Assembly: GCF_014863585.1 (NCBI RefSeq)
Contig: NZ_CP062253.1
Location: 1,638,501 to 1,702,500 of the forward strand
From: Pseudomonas gozinkensis
Lineage (GTDB): Bacteria > Pseudomonadota > Gammaproteobacteria > Pseudomonadales > Pseudomonadaceae
DNA: 64,000 bases
Direction: 5' to 3'
Shown piece by piece: positions 9,336-17,843 of this stretch. The first letter of the stretch is position 1. The number at the start of each line of letters is the position of its first letter. A model generated the notes under the pieces. The model was not told the DNA's origin. It searched no databases and was given only the letters and a program-made list of their open reading frames with translations. Made by a program: the position numbers and the translations under genes.

Positions 9336-10412
9336 CTAACCCGCATCCGGCTTCGGCCGTTCATACCGGGCATTGAATGCCTGGATGAACCCGTTGCGCA
9401 AAATCTGCAAAAACGCTTCGAACGCGCTGATATCTTGCTGGTGAACGCTGCCGCTGAGTTCTACTTTGGTTGCGAACTGGTTTTTGGCCTGGTTTTTCAG
9501 CACGGTTTCAGTGCCGCCGACCAGCGCCTCCCAGACCGAGCGGAAGATGCTTTTGTTCTTGTTTTCCACGTCCTGTTGCCAATTGAACACTTCAACATCC
9601 CGCAGCAATGGCTTGATGTAGCCCGTCAGTTGGGCCTTTTTGGCCTGTGCTTCTATGACTACGTCACCGTGGCCGGCATTGAAGTCGAATTTGCCGTAGG
9701 CCGAGGCGAAGTCGTTCATGCGCTTGAGTTCGAGGTCGCGGGCGCGCAGGCGAAATTCGAAATCCTCGAAATTACTCAACGGATCAAATGTGGCGGAGGT
9801 TTCCAGTGGCGCCTGACCGAGCAGCAGGGCCTTGCCTTCGAAGCGGGCATCGCGCTTGCCCTTGGTGTCGACTACGTTGGTCAGGTTGTAAATGCTGGCT
9901 TCGACGTTGGTGGCGTTCATGTTCACCGGAGGCTTGGAGTTGAAGTTGCGGAAGCTGATGCGGCCATCGTTGATCTGCACTTCGTCGAGGGTGATCGGCA
10001 GCAATTTGCCCAGTTGGGCGCGCCAGTCGGTGCCTTTACCGGTCTGGGAGTTCTGCTTGTTGGCACCGCCATCGACGAAGTTGACTTCAGGTTTGAAGAA
10101 CTTCACCTGTGCCACCACCGCATGGTCGTACCACAGCGAATGCCAGCTCACCGACAGGTCGATCAACGGTGCGTTGACGAACGGCACCGGCACCTTGCCG
10201 TCGGCCTTGACGATCTTCAGGCCGTTGATCTTGTACGCGCCACGCCACAGCGCCAGGTCGACATCGGTGATTTGTCCGCGGTACTCGCCCATGTTGGCCA
10301 GTTTGTCATTCAGATAGTCGCGTACGAGGTAGGGCAGGGCGATGTGCAGGGCGACAAGCAACACAACGACGGTGGCGAGAGTCCACAACGGCCAGCGGTA
10401 GCGACGCTTCAT
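9336..10412 (-). CDS. DUF748 (AsmA-like) envelope protein
   Basis: A 358-aa protein with an N-terminal membrane anchor (about residues 6-27, WPLWTLATVVVLLVALHIAL) after a basic KRRYR start, then a periplasmic beta-rich body. Phrases such as VDLALWRGAYKINGLKIVK, LPITLDEVQINDGRISFRN and GDVVIEAQAKK are typical of DUF748/AsmA-like repeats, which bridge or modify the envelope. I use the ATG at 10412 (MKRRYRW) because upstream in-frame codons read into a non-hydrophobic, low-quality segment. It is divergent from cysK, with 128 bases between. The exact role is unknown. Confidence 0.85.
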   Translation of the reverse strand: MKRRYRWPLWTLATVVVLLVALHIALPYLVRDYLNDKLANMGEYRGQITDVDLALWRGAYKINGLKIVKADGKVPVPFVNAPLIDLSVSWHSLWYDHAVVAQVKFFKPEVNFVDGGANKQNSQTGKGTDWRAQLGKLLPITLDEVQINDGRISFRNFNSKPPVNMNATNVEASIYNLTNVVDTKGKRDARFEGKALLLGQAPLETSATFDPLSNFEDFEFRLRARDLELKRMNDFASAYGKFDFNAGHGDVVIEAQAKKAQLTGYIKPLLRDVEVFNWQQDVENKNKSIFRSVWEALVGGTETVLKNQAKNQFATKVELSGSVHQQDISAFEAFLQILRNGFIQAFNARYERPKPDAG

Positions 10413-10540
10413 GGCGGTAATTCCCGAACGGTGTAATGCGGTTGACTGCCGGAGGTAGCAGACGTTCGACCCGACTGGACTGACAAGGGCAACAGGCTTA
10501 CCTTGGAGAGCTGAATTCAACGCTGCACAAGGACCCAGCC

Positions 10541-11515
10541 ATGAGCCGTATTTTTGCTGACAACGCCCACTCCATCGGCAACACGCCGCTGGTGCAGATC
10601 AATCGCATCGCGCCCCGTGGCGTGACCATTCTGGCCAAGATCGAAGGTCGCAATCCGGGCTACTCGGTCAAGTGCCGGATTGGCGCCAACATGATCTGGG
10701 ACGCCGAAAGCAGCGGCAAACTCAAGCCGGGCATGACCATCGTCGAGCCGACCTCCGGCAACACCGGCATCGGCCTGGCCTTCGTGGCGGCCGCTCGCGG
10801 TTACAAATTGCTGCTGACCATGCCTGCCTCGATGAGCATCGAGCGGCGCAAGGTACTCAAGGCGCTGGGCGCCGAGCTGGTGCTGACCGAGCCGGCCAAG
10901 GGCATGAAAGGCGCGATCGAAAAGGCCGCCGAGATTGTCGCCAGCGATGCAGGCAAATATTTCATGCCGGCCCAGTTCGATAACCCGGCCAACCCGGCCA
11001 TCCATGAAAAAACCACCGGCCCGGAAATCTGGAACGACACCGATGGCGCCATCGACGTGCTGGTGGCGGGTGTCGGCACCGGCGGAACCATCACCGGTGT
11101 CTCGCGGTATATCAAGAATACGGCGGGCAAACCGATTCTGTCGGTGGCGGTGGAACCGGTGACTTCGCCGGTGATTACCCAGGCGCTGGCAGGTCAGGAA
11201 ATCAAGCCGAGCCCGCACAAGATTCAGGGCATCGGTGCCGGTTTTGTGCCGAAGAACCTTGATCTGTCGATGGTTGACCGGGTCGAGCTGGTGACGGATG
11301 ACGAGTCCAAGGCCATGGCCCTGCGCCTGATGCAGGAGGAGGGGATCCTGTGCGGTATTTCCTGTGGTGCGGCCATGTCGGTGGCGGTACGCCTGGCGGA
11401 AACCCCGGAAATGCAGGGCAAGACCATCGTGGTGGTGCTGCCCGACTCCGGTGAGCGTTATCTGTCGAGCATGCTGTTCAGCGATCTGTTCACCGATCAG
11501 GAGACCCAGCAGTAA
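10541..11515 (+). CDS. cysK: Cysteine synthase A (O-acetylserine sulfhydrylase)
   Basis: A 324-aa fold-type II PLP enzyme that makes cysteine from O-acetylserine and sulfide. The PLP lysine is Lys44 in [14 protein letters not shown]. The phosphate/substrate loop [12 protein letters not shown] (about 70-81), the glycine loop [14 protein letters not shown] (about 176-189) and the CGISCGAAM segment near 270 are all intact. Length matches CysK (about 320 aa) rather than the shorter CysM. Transcribed alone; the following LpxO-type gene starts 188 bases downstream. Confidence 0.95.
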   Translation: MSRIFADNAHSIGNTPLVQINRIAPRGVTILAKIEGRNPGYSVKCRIGANMIWDAESSGKLKPGMTIVEPTSGNTGIGLAFVAAARGYKLLLTMPASMSIERRKVLKALGAELVLTEPAKGMKGAIEKAAEIVASDAGKYFMPAQFDNPANPAIHEKTTGPEIWNDTDGAIDVLVAGVGTGGTITGVSRYIKNTAGKPILSVAVEPVTSPVITQALAGQEIKPSPHKIQGIGAGFVPKNLDLSMVDRVELVTDDESKAMALRLMQEEGILCGISCGAAMSVAVRLAETPEMQGKTIVVVLPDSGERYLSSMLFSDLFTDQETQQ

Positions 11516-11557
11516 GGGGCGCGTTGATTCAGGTCAGCCAGGGTTCAGGATCGTTAT

Positions 11558-11589
11558 GTTAAGACGTGCTTTGTTGCGCAATTCTTAAC
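11558..11589. promoter_or_regulatory. Inverted GTTAAG...CTTAAC upstream of lpxO
   Basis: GTTAAG (11558-11563) and CTTAAC (11584-11589) form a spaced inverted repeat about 115 bases before the lpxO start. It could be an operator or chance; I cannot match it to a known regulator consensus. Confidence 0.25.
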
Positions 11590-11702
11590 AATGAATCTTG
11601 GCTCGGACGGGTTTTTCCCGAAGCCGGTAGTGTTTATCATGGCCGGCCGCCATCTCGGGCAAATGACATGGCGTGGCGTTGTCTTATTTCAAGGAGTTGT
11701 TG

Positions 11703-12641
11703 ATGACCTTTTCGTTGGCCGCCAAGGTGTCGGTGTTGCTGTTGTTTGTGGGCAGCATCCTCTACGTGCATTTGCGCGGCAAGGCGCGTTTGCCGGTGCT
11801 GCGTCAGTTCGTCAACCACTCGGCGCTGTTCGCTCCGTATAACGCTCTGATGTACCTGTTCTCGGGTGTACCGTCCAAGCCGTATCTGGATCGCAGCAAG
11901 TTTCCGGAACTGGACGTGTTGCGTGACAACTGGGAAACCATTCGCGACGAAGCCATGCACCTGTTCGACGAGGGCTATATTCGCGCTGCAGAGAAGAACA
12001 ATGACGCCGGTTTCGGCTCGTTCTTCAAGAAGGGCTGGAAGCGTTTCTACCTCAAGTGGTACGACAAACCGCTGCCATCGGCCGAGACCCTGTGCCCGAA
12101 AACCGTGGCGCTGGTCAGTGCCATCCCCAACGTCAAAGGCGCGATGTTCGCGTTGTTGCCGGGGGGCAGTCATTTGAACCCGCACCGTGATCCGTTCGCT
12201 GGTTCCCTGCGTTATCACCTCGGCCTTTCGACGCCGAACTCCGACGATTGCCGGATCTTCGTCGACGGTCAGGTCTATGCCTGGCGTGATGGTGAAGACG
12301 TGATGTTCGACGAGACCTACGTGCATTGGGTCAAGAACGAAACTGAAAAGACTCGCGTCATTCTGTTCTGTGACGTTGAGCGTCCGCTGAGCAACCGCTT
12401 CATGACTCGCATCAACCGCTCTATCAGCGCCTGGCTCGGCCGTGCCACCGCTCCGCAGAACCTCGACGACGAGCGCGTCGGCGGGATCAACCAGGCTTAC
12501 GCCTGGAGCAAGAACTTCAGCGACAGGTTCAGCGGCGTGGTCAAACAGTGGAAGCGCCGCAATCCGAAGGCCTACCGTGTGTTGCGGCCGGTGCTGGCAG
12601 TGGTGGTGTTGACGTTGCTGGGGTATTGGCTGTTTGGTTGA
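11703..12641 (+). CDS. lpxO: LpxO-type lipid A / aspartyl-beta-hydroxylase family dioxygenase
   Basis: A 312-aa protein with an N-terminal membrane helix (residues about 4-22), then an Asp/Asn beta-hydroxylase-like Fe(II)/2-oxoglutarate dioxygenase domain. Candidate iron ligands are the His of NPHRDPFAG (about 160) and the His of ETYVHWVKN (about 208); the Arg of KTRVILF (about 218) would bind 2-oxoglutarate. A second hydrophobic segment closes the C-terminus (about 293-311). This two-anchor layout fits LpxO, which adds the 2-hydroxyl to lipid A secondary acyl chains. ATG 11703 is preceded by AAGGAG; an upstream in-frame GTG lacks one. A terminator follows 15 bases after the stop. Confidence 0.85.
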   Translation: MTFSLAAKVSVLLLFVGSILYVHLRGKARLPVLRQFVNHSALFAPYNALMYLFSGVPSKPYLDRSKFPELDVLRDNWETIRDEAMHLFDEGYIRAAEKNNDAGFGSFFKKGWKRFYLKWYDKPLPSAETLCPKTVALVSAIPNVKGAMFALLPGGSHLNPHRDPFAGSLRYHLGLSTPNSDDCRIFVDGQVYAWRDGEDVMFDETYVHWVKNETEKTRVILFCDVERPLSNRFMTRINRSISAWLGRATAPQNLDDERVGGINQAYAWSKNFSDRFSGVVKQWKRRNPKAYRVLRPVLAVVVLTLLGYWLFG

Positions 12642-12656
12642 GGCTGGATGCAGAAA

Positions 12657-12687
12657 CAAAAAACCGCTCCTTGTGAGCGGTTTTTTT
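12657..12687. terminator. Bidirectional Rho-independent terminator after lpxO
   Basis: AAACCGCTC (12661-12669) pairs with GAGCGGTTT (12675-12683) around a 5-nt loop, with an A tract before and a T tract after, so it can stop transcription from lpxO (+) and from the small gene on the minus strand whose stop codon touches it. Confidence 0.9.
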
Positions 12688-12865
12688 ATGCGGGGAAGGT
12701 AAAGGATGCGCCGGCGAGAACACCTCCCGGCTCTTCCGCTGCTGGATTAGCCAATGCCTCTCTAACTCGGAGTAACTCCTTTTCAGATAATTCTCCAGCT
12801 GAGCGCTTTCCTTTGGCCCTGGTCAATTTGGCGCCTGGCGCTTTGTTCTCAGCGACAGCTTTCAT
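12686..12865 (-). CDS. Small protein downstream of GNAT gene, unknown
   Basis: A 59-aa protein from ATG 12865, chosen because GGAGA sits six bases upstream; an ATG at 12886 has no ribosome binding site. It is Ala- and Lys-rich at the N-terminus (KAPGAKLTRAKGKRS), then has an amphipathic helix-like ELSEKELLRVREAL, and ends in a hydrophobic PGGVLAGASFTFPA tail. It follows the GNAT gene by 48 bases on the same strand and ends at the shared terminator. No family is recognised. Possible roles: an antitoxin-like partner or a substrate of the acetyltransferase. These are guesses from context only. Confidence 0.6.
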   Translation of the reverse strand: MKAVAENKAPGAKLTRAKGKRSAGELSEKELLRVREALANPAAEEPGGVLAGASFTFPA

Positions 12866-12913
12866 GGCGTCTCCGGCGTTGATCATTTAATGAACAGTGA
12901 CCCGATACTAGAC

Positions 12914-13447
12914 TTAGTCAATGGGCTTCACAAGACGACCTTCCGAGTCGAACTCAAACCCCAGTTGCCGATAAAGCGGTATTACTCCGGGAACAGGCTC
13001 CTGAATTTCGATTTGCTTGCTGCCTACGATTCGCGCGAAGTGCGTCACGGCGGTCAAGGCAAATGTTGCGATTCGGCTCTTGAGCGGGTGATCGTTTCCC
13101 GGCTTTCCTTCCAGGCGCACGATTTTTACTCTCAATCGGCTCTGGTTCGGGTTCGCAAAGCAGAGTCCGCATAGCTCATGATCAAACCAGATTGCTAAAT
13201 CGAATCCCAGTGGTTCTCTGGCCTTCCACCTGACAACTTCCTGCCAGGAGAAATAAGGGTCCAGCCATTGTTCATAGGCATTCAGTGCCAAAGCGTCGAT
13301 AGCTTCGAAACGAACTCTGGAGTGGTCGACATCTACGATCCCTTTTTGCTCCATGTCTTCCTGCAGCTTTGCGAAAGTGATGCCCGCGTACTTCCTGGCT
13401 TGCGATTTGTACAACTGATACCGCAGATGATTCCGTTCCCTTGGCAT
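12914..13447 (-). CDS. GNAT-like N-acetyltransferase, function unknown
   Basis: A 177-aa protein. Residues about 75-165 look like a GNAT core: a strand FDLAIWFDHELCGLCFA, then SRLRVKIVRLEGKPG (the beta4 position), a helix HPLKSRIATFALTAVTHFARIVG and IEIQEPVPGVIPLYRQLGFEF, the typical end of GNAT proteins (Y-x-x-x-GF). The N-terminal 60 residues are basic and helical (HLRYQLYKSQARKYAG), unusual for a metabolic GNAT. The gene is visibly richer in A+T than its neighbours, which suggests transfer. It forms a two-gene unit with the 59-aa protein. Substrate unknown. Confidence 0.72.
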   Translation of the reverse strand: MPRERNHLRYQLYKSQARKYAGITFAKLQEDMEQKGIVDVDHSRVRFEAIDALALNAYEQWLDPYFSWQEVVRWKAREPLGFDLAIWFDHELCGLCFANPNQSRLRVKIVRLEGKPGNDHPLKSRIATFALTAVTHFARIVGSKQIEIQEPVPGVIPLYRQLGFEFDSEGRLVKPID

Positions 13448-13636
13448 ATGATCCCGCGCATTCCATGTCCCCCATCAATGGTCGTTGCAATTGCAAACGA
13501 GCCTATGCGCCTGCCTCCTGCCTGTCGCTACTGGCCCTTTGTCCAAGTCATTGCAATCCATGTCTCGCGCTGGTTATAGTCGGCGCTCGTGAGTCCCACG
13601 ACTCACCTTTCAACCCTTCAAAAAAGATCAGCCCAG
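13448..13636. other. Intergenic region upstream of the GNAT gene
   Basis: This stretch separates the GNAT gene from the possible peptide gene. It contains GGTTATAGT near 13572-13580, which could be a -10 element for rightward transcription. I see no conserved RNA or clear operator in it. Confidence 0.35.
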
Positions 13637-13801
13637 ATGCCTGCATCCCTCATCAACGCGGTAGTCGATTCAGCGGTCAACGCTGGCGTCGTGCCGTGCG
13701 GGAACCAGCAGCCTGTGCAGATCAGCCATTACCCCCCACCTGTCAGTAGCACGCCGGTGTGCGCAGTCGTATCACCGCCGGGCGTTGGTGTTTCGGGCTG
13801 A
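13637..13801 (+). CDS. Possible 54-aa peptide, Pro/Val-rich
   Basis: An ATG at 13637 opens a 54-codon frame: an amphipathic start (LINAVVDSAVNAGVVPCG), then a Pro-rich part with two Cys (VPCGN and TPVCAVV) and a VSPPGVGVSG end. A GTG at 13589 would add 16 residues. The ribosome binding site is weak, so it may not be translated. It lies between the divergent GNAT gene and a DMT transporter. I do not recognise it. Confidence 0.28.
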   Translation: MPASLINAVVDSAVNAGVVPCGNQQPVQISHYPPPVSSTPVCAVVSPPGVGVSG

Positions 13802-13897
13802 TCGGCGTTTTCTGCTGACCCCTGTGCCCGCCTGAAAAAACCTACTGAATTTCAGCTTCGGCTGAGTTGGCTATGTGCCTGACTACAGGTGGTATTC

Positions 13898-14761
13898 ATG
13901 TTTGTCCTTTCGAAAAAGTCCGCGCTCGCGGCGGCGTCCACGAGCCTGTTCGTCCTGCTGTGGAGCAGCGGGGCGATCTTCTCCAAATGGGGACTGGCCC
14001 ACGCGTCGCCCTTTGCCTTCCTGTTGATCCGTTTTGTGATTGCCCTGTGCGGGCTGGTGCTGCTGGTGCCGTTGCTCAAGTTGAAACTGCCCAAGGGCGG
14101 CAAGCCGATGCTGTATGCGATGGCCACCGGGGTGGTGCTGTTGGGGGCTTATCAGATCTTCTATCTGCTGGCGCTGGAATTAAAGGTCACCCCCGGCGTG
14201 ATGGCGACCATCATGGGCGTGCAACCGATCCTCACGGTGGTGATCATGGAGCGGCAGCGCTCGGCGAGCCGGATCCTCGGTCTGGCGTTGGGTTTGGCCG
14301 GTCTGATCATGGTGGTTTACCAAGGCATCGGTCTGGCCGGGATGTCACTGGCGGGGATGCTGTTCGGGCTGCTGGCGCTGGCGAGCATGACGTTTGGCTC
14401 GATCATGCAAAAGCGCATCACCGACAATCCCCTCGGCACGCTGCCGGTGCAGTATCTGGCTGGTCTGCTGCTGTGCGGGATCTTCGTGCCGTTCCAGCCG
14501 TTCCACTTCGAGCACAGCACCGGTTTCATCGTGCCGGTGTTGTGGATGGGATTGGTGGTTTCCGTGCTGGCAACGTTGCTGCTGTACCGACTGATCGCCC
14601 GGGGCAATCTGGTGAATGTCACCAGCCTGTTCTATCTGGTGCCGGCCGTGACGGCGGTGATGGACTATCTGATCTTCGGCAATCGTCTGGCGGCGTTGAG
14701 CGTGCTGGGGATGCTGTTGATCATCGTCGGTCTGGTGTTCGTGTTCCGTAAATCGGCGTAA
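13898..14761 (+). CDS. DMT-superfamily (EamA) exporter
   Basis: A 287-aa inner-membrane protein with ten predicted helices in two EamA halves. The first half starts LFVLLWSSGAIFSKWGLAH, the second contains the FGSIMQKRI and YRLIARGNLVNVTSLFYLVP segments typical of EamA permeases. ATG 13898 is preceded by AGGTGG; codons upstream do not extend the hydrophobic domain. EamA members export amino acids or other small metabolites; the substrate cannot be read from sequence. It converges on another DMT gene across a shared terminator. Confidence 0.9.
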   Translation: MFVLSKKSALAAASTSLFVLLWSSGAIFSKWGLAHASPFAFLLIRFVIALCGLVLLVPLLKLKLPKGGKPMLYAMATGVVLLGAYQIFYLLALELKVTPGVMATIMGVQPILTVVIMERQRSASRILGLALGLAGLIMVVYQGIGLAGMSLAGMLFGLLALASMTFGSIMQKRITDNPLGTLPVQYLAGLLLCGIFVPFQPFHFEHSTGFIVPVLWMGLVVSVLATLLLYRLIARGNLVNVTSLFYLVPAVTAVMDYLIFGNRLAALSVLGMLLIIVGLVFVFRKSA

Positions 14762-14775
14762 CCGCCGCGCATGAA

Positions 14776-14805
14776 AAAGGCCCGGGAGGAAACTCCCGGG
14801 CCTTT
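14776..14805. terminator. Bidirectional terminator between convergent DMT genes
   Basis: AAAGGCCCGGGAG (14776-14788) pairs perfectly with CTCCCGGGCCTTT (14793-14805) around a GAAA tetraloop. A and T runs flank the stem, so it serves both converging transcripts. Confidence 0.9.
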
Positions 14806-14817
14806 GTGCATCTGTAA

Positions 14818-15726
14818 TCAGCGAGTGGCGATTTCTGCCGGCTTCACTGTCGCCGGTTTCAACACCAGCCACAGCGCAATCGCGATCAACACCCCGCCAT
14901 ACACGTGCGCCATCGACAGCGGCTCATCGAGAAACAGCGCCCCCCACAACACGCCGAACGGCGGAATCATGAAGGTCACGGTCATCGACTTCACCGGCCC
15001 GATGGAGCTCAGCAGGCGGAAGTAAATGATGTAGGCAAACGCGGTGCAGCCCAGACCCAGGCCTAGCAGCGACAGCCAGACATTCCAGCCTCCCCAGCTT
15101 ACGGGCGGTTGAGTGATGACGCTGTAACCGAACAGCGGCAACAGAAACAGGGTCGCCCCGAGCATGCTGCCCAGCGCCGACAGACGGCTGTCGAGCCCGC
15201 CGGCCTGATCCAGCCAGCGTCGGGCGAGGAACCCGGCGAAGCCATAGCAGGTAGTTGCGAGCAGGCAGGCAACCGCGCCCATCAGCAGGTGCAGATCGAA
15301 CGCGACCGGGCCGGCGCGGGTCAGCACGCCCACCCCGAGCAGGCCAAGGAACACCCCGGCGAGTTTGGCCAGCGTCAGTTTTTCACTGAAGAACAACCCG
15401 CCGATCAACACGCCCATCAACGGCGTGGTGGCATTGAAGATTGCGGAATAACCGGCCGGCAGCACTTGGGCCGCGACCGAATACAGCGTTGCCGGTACGC
15501 CGGAGTTGATCACGCCCAGCATCATCACGGTCTTGAGCTTGCCTTTGAAATCCCAGCTGATGCGCATCAGCCCCAGGATCACCAGCAAACCGACGGCGGC
15601 AATCGAAACGCGGAAGAATCCGGTCGGAACCGTACCGATCGCGGGAGCGATGATGCGCATGAACAGGAAGCTCGCGCCCCAGATGGCGGCCAGCGACAGC
15701 ATGCGGAAAATATCGACGGGGCTCAC
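14818..15726 (-). CDS. DMT-superfamily (EamA) exporter
   Basis: A 302-aa ten-helix EamA permease, starting SPVDIFRMLSLAAIWGASFLF-like with MRIIAP after the first helix. The internal duplication is visible (ATTPLMGVLIGGLFFSEKL in half one; FMIPPFGVLWGALFLDEPL in half two). I chose GTG 15726 because AAGGAG lies six bases upstream; an extension to 15783 would add a charged, non-homologous segment. Small-metabolite exporter of unknown substrate. It is transcribed alone, away from the chemoreceptor gene's end. Confidence 0.9.
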   Translation of the reverse strand: MSPVDIFRMLSLAAIWGASFLFMRIIAPAIGTVPTGFFRVSIAAVGLLVILGLMRISWDFKGKLKTVMMLGVINSGVPATLYSVAAQVLPAGYSAIFNATTPLMGVLIGGLFFSEKLTLAKLAGVFLGLLGVGVLTRAGPVAFDLHLLMGAVACLLATTCYGFAGFLARRWLDQAGGLDSRLSALGSMLGATLFLLPLFGYSVITQPPVSWGGWNVWLSLLGLGLGCTAFAYIIYFRLLSSIGPVKSMTVTFMIPPFGVLWGALFLDEPLSMAHVYGGVLIAIALWLVLKPATVKPAEIATR

Positions 15727-15810
15727 GGGCCACTCCTTCCTTGATCGGGACGAGAGTGTTGCCGAGGGCCCCGGCGATGGCAACCGCTAATCGGGCATTT
15801 AATTGTCTGA

Positions 15811-17436
15811 TCAGATCACGAAGCGCGTGACCAGAGCGTTCAGGTCGACGGCCAGTCGCGACAGTTCCTGACTGGCGGCAGACGTCTGGGTGGCACCGGC
15901 AGCAGTCTGGGTCGACAGATCACGGATGGTCACCAGGTTTTCATCGACTTCCCTGGCCACCAGCGCCTGTTGCTCGGCGGCGCTGGCGATCACCAGGTTG
16001 CGCTGGTTGATCTGCGAGATCGACGCGGTGATTTTCTCCAGCGCATGGCCGGCGCTGTTGGCCCGGCGCAGGGTGTGGCTGGCCTGCTCGGCGCTGGTTT
16101 GCAACGCGCCGACGGTGGCACTGGTACCTTGCTGAATGCTGCTGATCATCAGCTCGATTTCTTCAGTGGAGTTCTGCGTGCGCTGGGCCAGTGAGCGGAC
16201 CTCGTCGGCAACCACTGCAAACCCCCGTCCGGCCTCGCCGGCTCGCGCGGCTTCAATCGCAGCGTTCAGGGCCAGCAGGTTGGTCTGCCCGGCGATGCCG
16301 CGAATCACTTCCAGAACCTTGCTGATGTCCTGGGCCTGAGTCGCAAGGCCCTCGGCCTGTTCGGAGGCACCCAGCACCGCGCTGACCAGTTCCTGAATCG
16401 AACTGATGGTCTCACTGACCTGCACATGCCCGTGCTTGCTGTCCTCGTTCGAGGCTTCGGAGGCTTCGGCGCTGGACACCGCATTGGCAGCGACTTCATC
16501 CACCGCCGTGCTCATTTCGGTAACCGCGGTGGCGGCCTGTTCGATCTGATCGTTCTGCTGTTGCAGGCCGCGGGTGCTCTGTTCCATCACCGAACTCATT
16601 TCCTCGGCGGCGGAGGCCAGTTGCCGGGCCGACTCGCTGATGCCGCGAATGGTCGAGCGCAGATTGCCCTGCATCTCCGACAAAGCGCTAAGCAACTGCG
16701 CCGCTTCGTCCCGGCCGTCGCTGTCGATGCGACCGCTGAGGTCTCCTGAAGCAATCCGACTTGCCACATTCAGCGCCTGATTGATCGGCGCGGTGATGCT
16801 GCGGGTCAGCAACCAGGCCAGCAACAATGTGGCGATCAAAGCGACGACGATGATCGTGGCGACGATCCACAGTGCCTGCTGGTACATCGCCGCCGCGGAC
16901 TTGGCAGCGGCATCCGCGCCTTGCTGATTGAGGCTGATCATTTGCTCCAGGGTCTTGTCGAGCACCGTACCCTGGGGCGCCAGTTCACTGCCCAAGCGGG
17001 CGTAGGCTTGTTCGTTTTGTCCGGCATCAAGCTGTTTGATGATCTGGTCGAGGATGCTCAGGTACTTGGCGGTGTCGGCGCTCAGGCCTTCCAGCATCGC
17101 CCGCTCCTGGTCATTGGCGATCAGGGCTTTGTGATCGTCGAGACGCTTGAGCAATTCCTGGCGTTGTGCGGTGAGAAGGCCTTTGCTGCGTTCGCGAACG
17201 GCAGCCTGGGTGCTGGTGATCAGGCGCAGGGATTCGAGGCGGATGTTGGCGATGTTTGCCGCCGCGTCATGGATGCTTTCGATACTGGGCATCCACAACT
17301 CTTCGATCACCGCCGCGCTCTCGCGCAGGGTTTTCATCTGGCCCAGACCGAACAGGCCGACCACCACCAGCAGACTGGCCAGAACGGCAAAACACAAACT
17401 GGCGCGCAAACCGATGCGCAGATTCCGGATAGACAT
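15811..17436 (-). CDS. Methyl-accepting chemotaxis protein
   Basis: A 541-aa transmembrane chemoreceptor. TM1 is at about residues 11-32, a four-helix-bundle type periplasmic sensor spans about 33-188 ([21 protein letters not shown] start), TM2 is at about 189-211, HAMP about 212-265, and a cytoplasmic coiled coil runs to the end. The hairpin tip [19 protein letters not shown] and [17 protein letters not shown] are the universal CheA/CheW-contact signature. ATG 17436 is preceded by AAGGAG. No C-terminal CheR/CheB pentapeptide is present (it ends ALVTRFVI). Ligand unknown; it sits alone, away from che genes. Confidence 0.95.
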   Translation of the reverse strand: MSIRNLRIGLRASLCFAVLASLLVVVGLFGLGQMKTLRESAAVIEELWMPSIESIHDAAANIANIRLESLRLITSTQAAVRERSKGLLTAQRQELLKRLDDHKALIANDQERAMLEGLSADTAKYLSILDQIIKQLDAGQNEQAYARLGSELAPQGTVLDKTLEQMISLNQQGADAAAKSAAAMYQQALWIVATIIVVALIATLLLAWLLTRSITAPINQALNVASRIASGDLSGRIDSDGRDEAAQLLSALSEMQGNLRSTIRGISESARQLASAAEEMSSVMEQSTRGLQQQNDQIEQAATAVTEMSTAVDEVAANAVSSAEASEASNEDSKHGHVQVSETISSIQELVSAVLGASEQAEGLATQAQDISKVLEVIRGIAGQTNLLALNAAIEAARAGEAGRGFAVVADEVRSLAQRTQNSTEEIELMISSIQQGTSATVGALQTSAEQASHTLRRANSAGHALEKITASISQINQRNLVIASAAEQQALVAREVDENLVTIRDLSTQTAAGATQTSAASQELSRLAVDLNALVTRFVI

Positions 17437-17843
17437 CAATGTGCTCCTTGGGCGTTTGGGGAGAGGTCGTCCTCGTGGTCCGAGGATCTTGTTGTGAGGC
17501 GGGTGATGGCGGGCTATATATCAAAGTGCCACTATCTTGGTAAGACCAGTCGCTGTATGGAATGGACAGGCATGAACAACTCGGGCAAAAGCGCAGGCTA
17601 GAGATGTCGCCGCTGAATTGGATCCGAAACCCACAGAAAACGCGGGCTGGCGCCCAGTGGTGGGGAGAACCGAAGTGGACGTTTATTGACCGAACGGTCG
17701 ATTAAAAAAACTTTGATAAAAACTGTGTCGCTGTACAAGCCGCAAGAGGATTTGGCAGAAATTGCGCTTCTCCTGCGCCCGCTTCCGTGGCTAAGCTCAG
17801 GCCTTCGAGCACAGATTCTCCAATTCCCGCAGAGGTCTCATCT
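17437..17843. other. 407-nt intergenic region between chemoreceptor and aceK
   Basis: It holds the promoters of both divergent genes and a GACCG..CGGTC palindrome at 17688-17699. The centre (17560-17680) has only very short open frames and no recognisable RNA gene. Confidence 0.5.
17688..17699. promoter_or_regulatory. TetR-operator-like palindrome upstream of aceK
   Basis: GACCG-AA-CGGTC lies within TTGACCGAACGGTCGATTAAAAAAA. Interrupted GACCG/CGGTC arms next to an A+T-rich tract are characteristic of TetR-family operators. It is about 145 bases ahead of the aceK start; no tetR gene is in the window nearby. Confidence 0.4.

Noticed and set aside
12686..13801. Prophage or insertion sequence in the A+T-rich island
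   Set aside because: No transposase, integrase, terminal inverted repeats or target duplication is visible.
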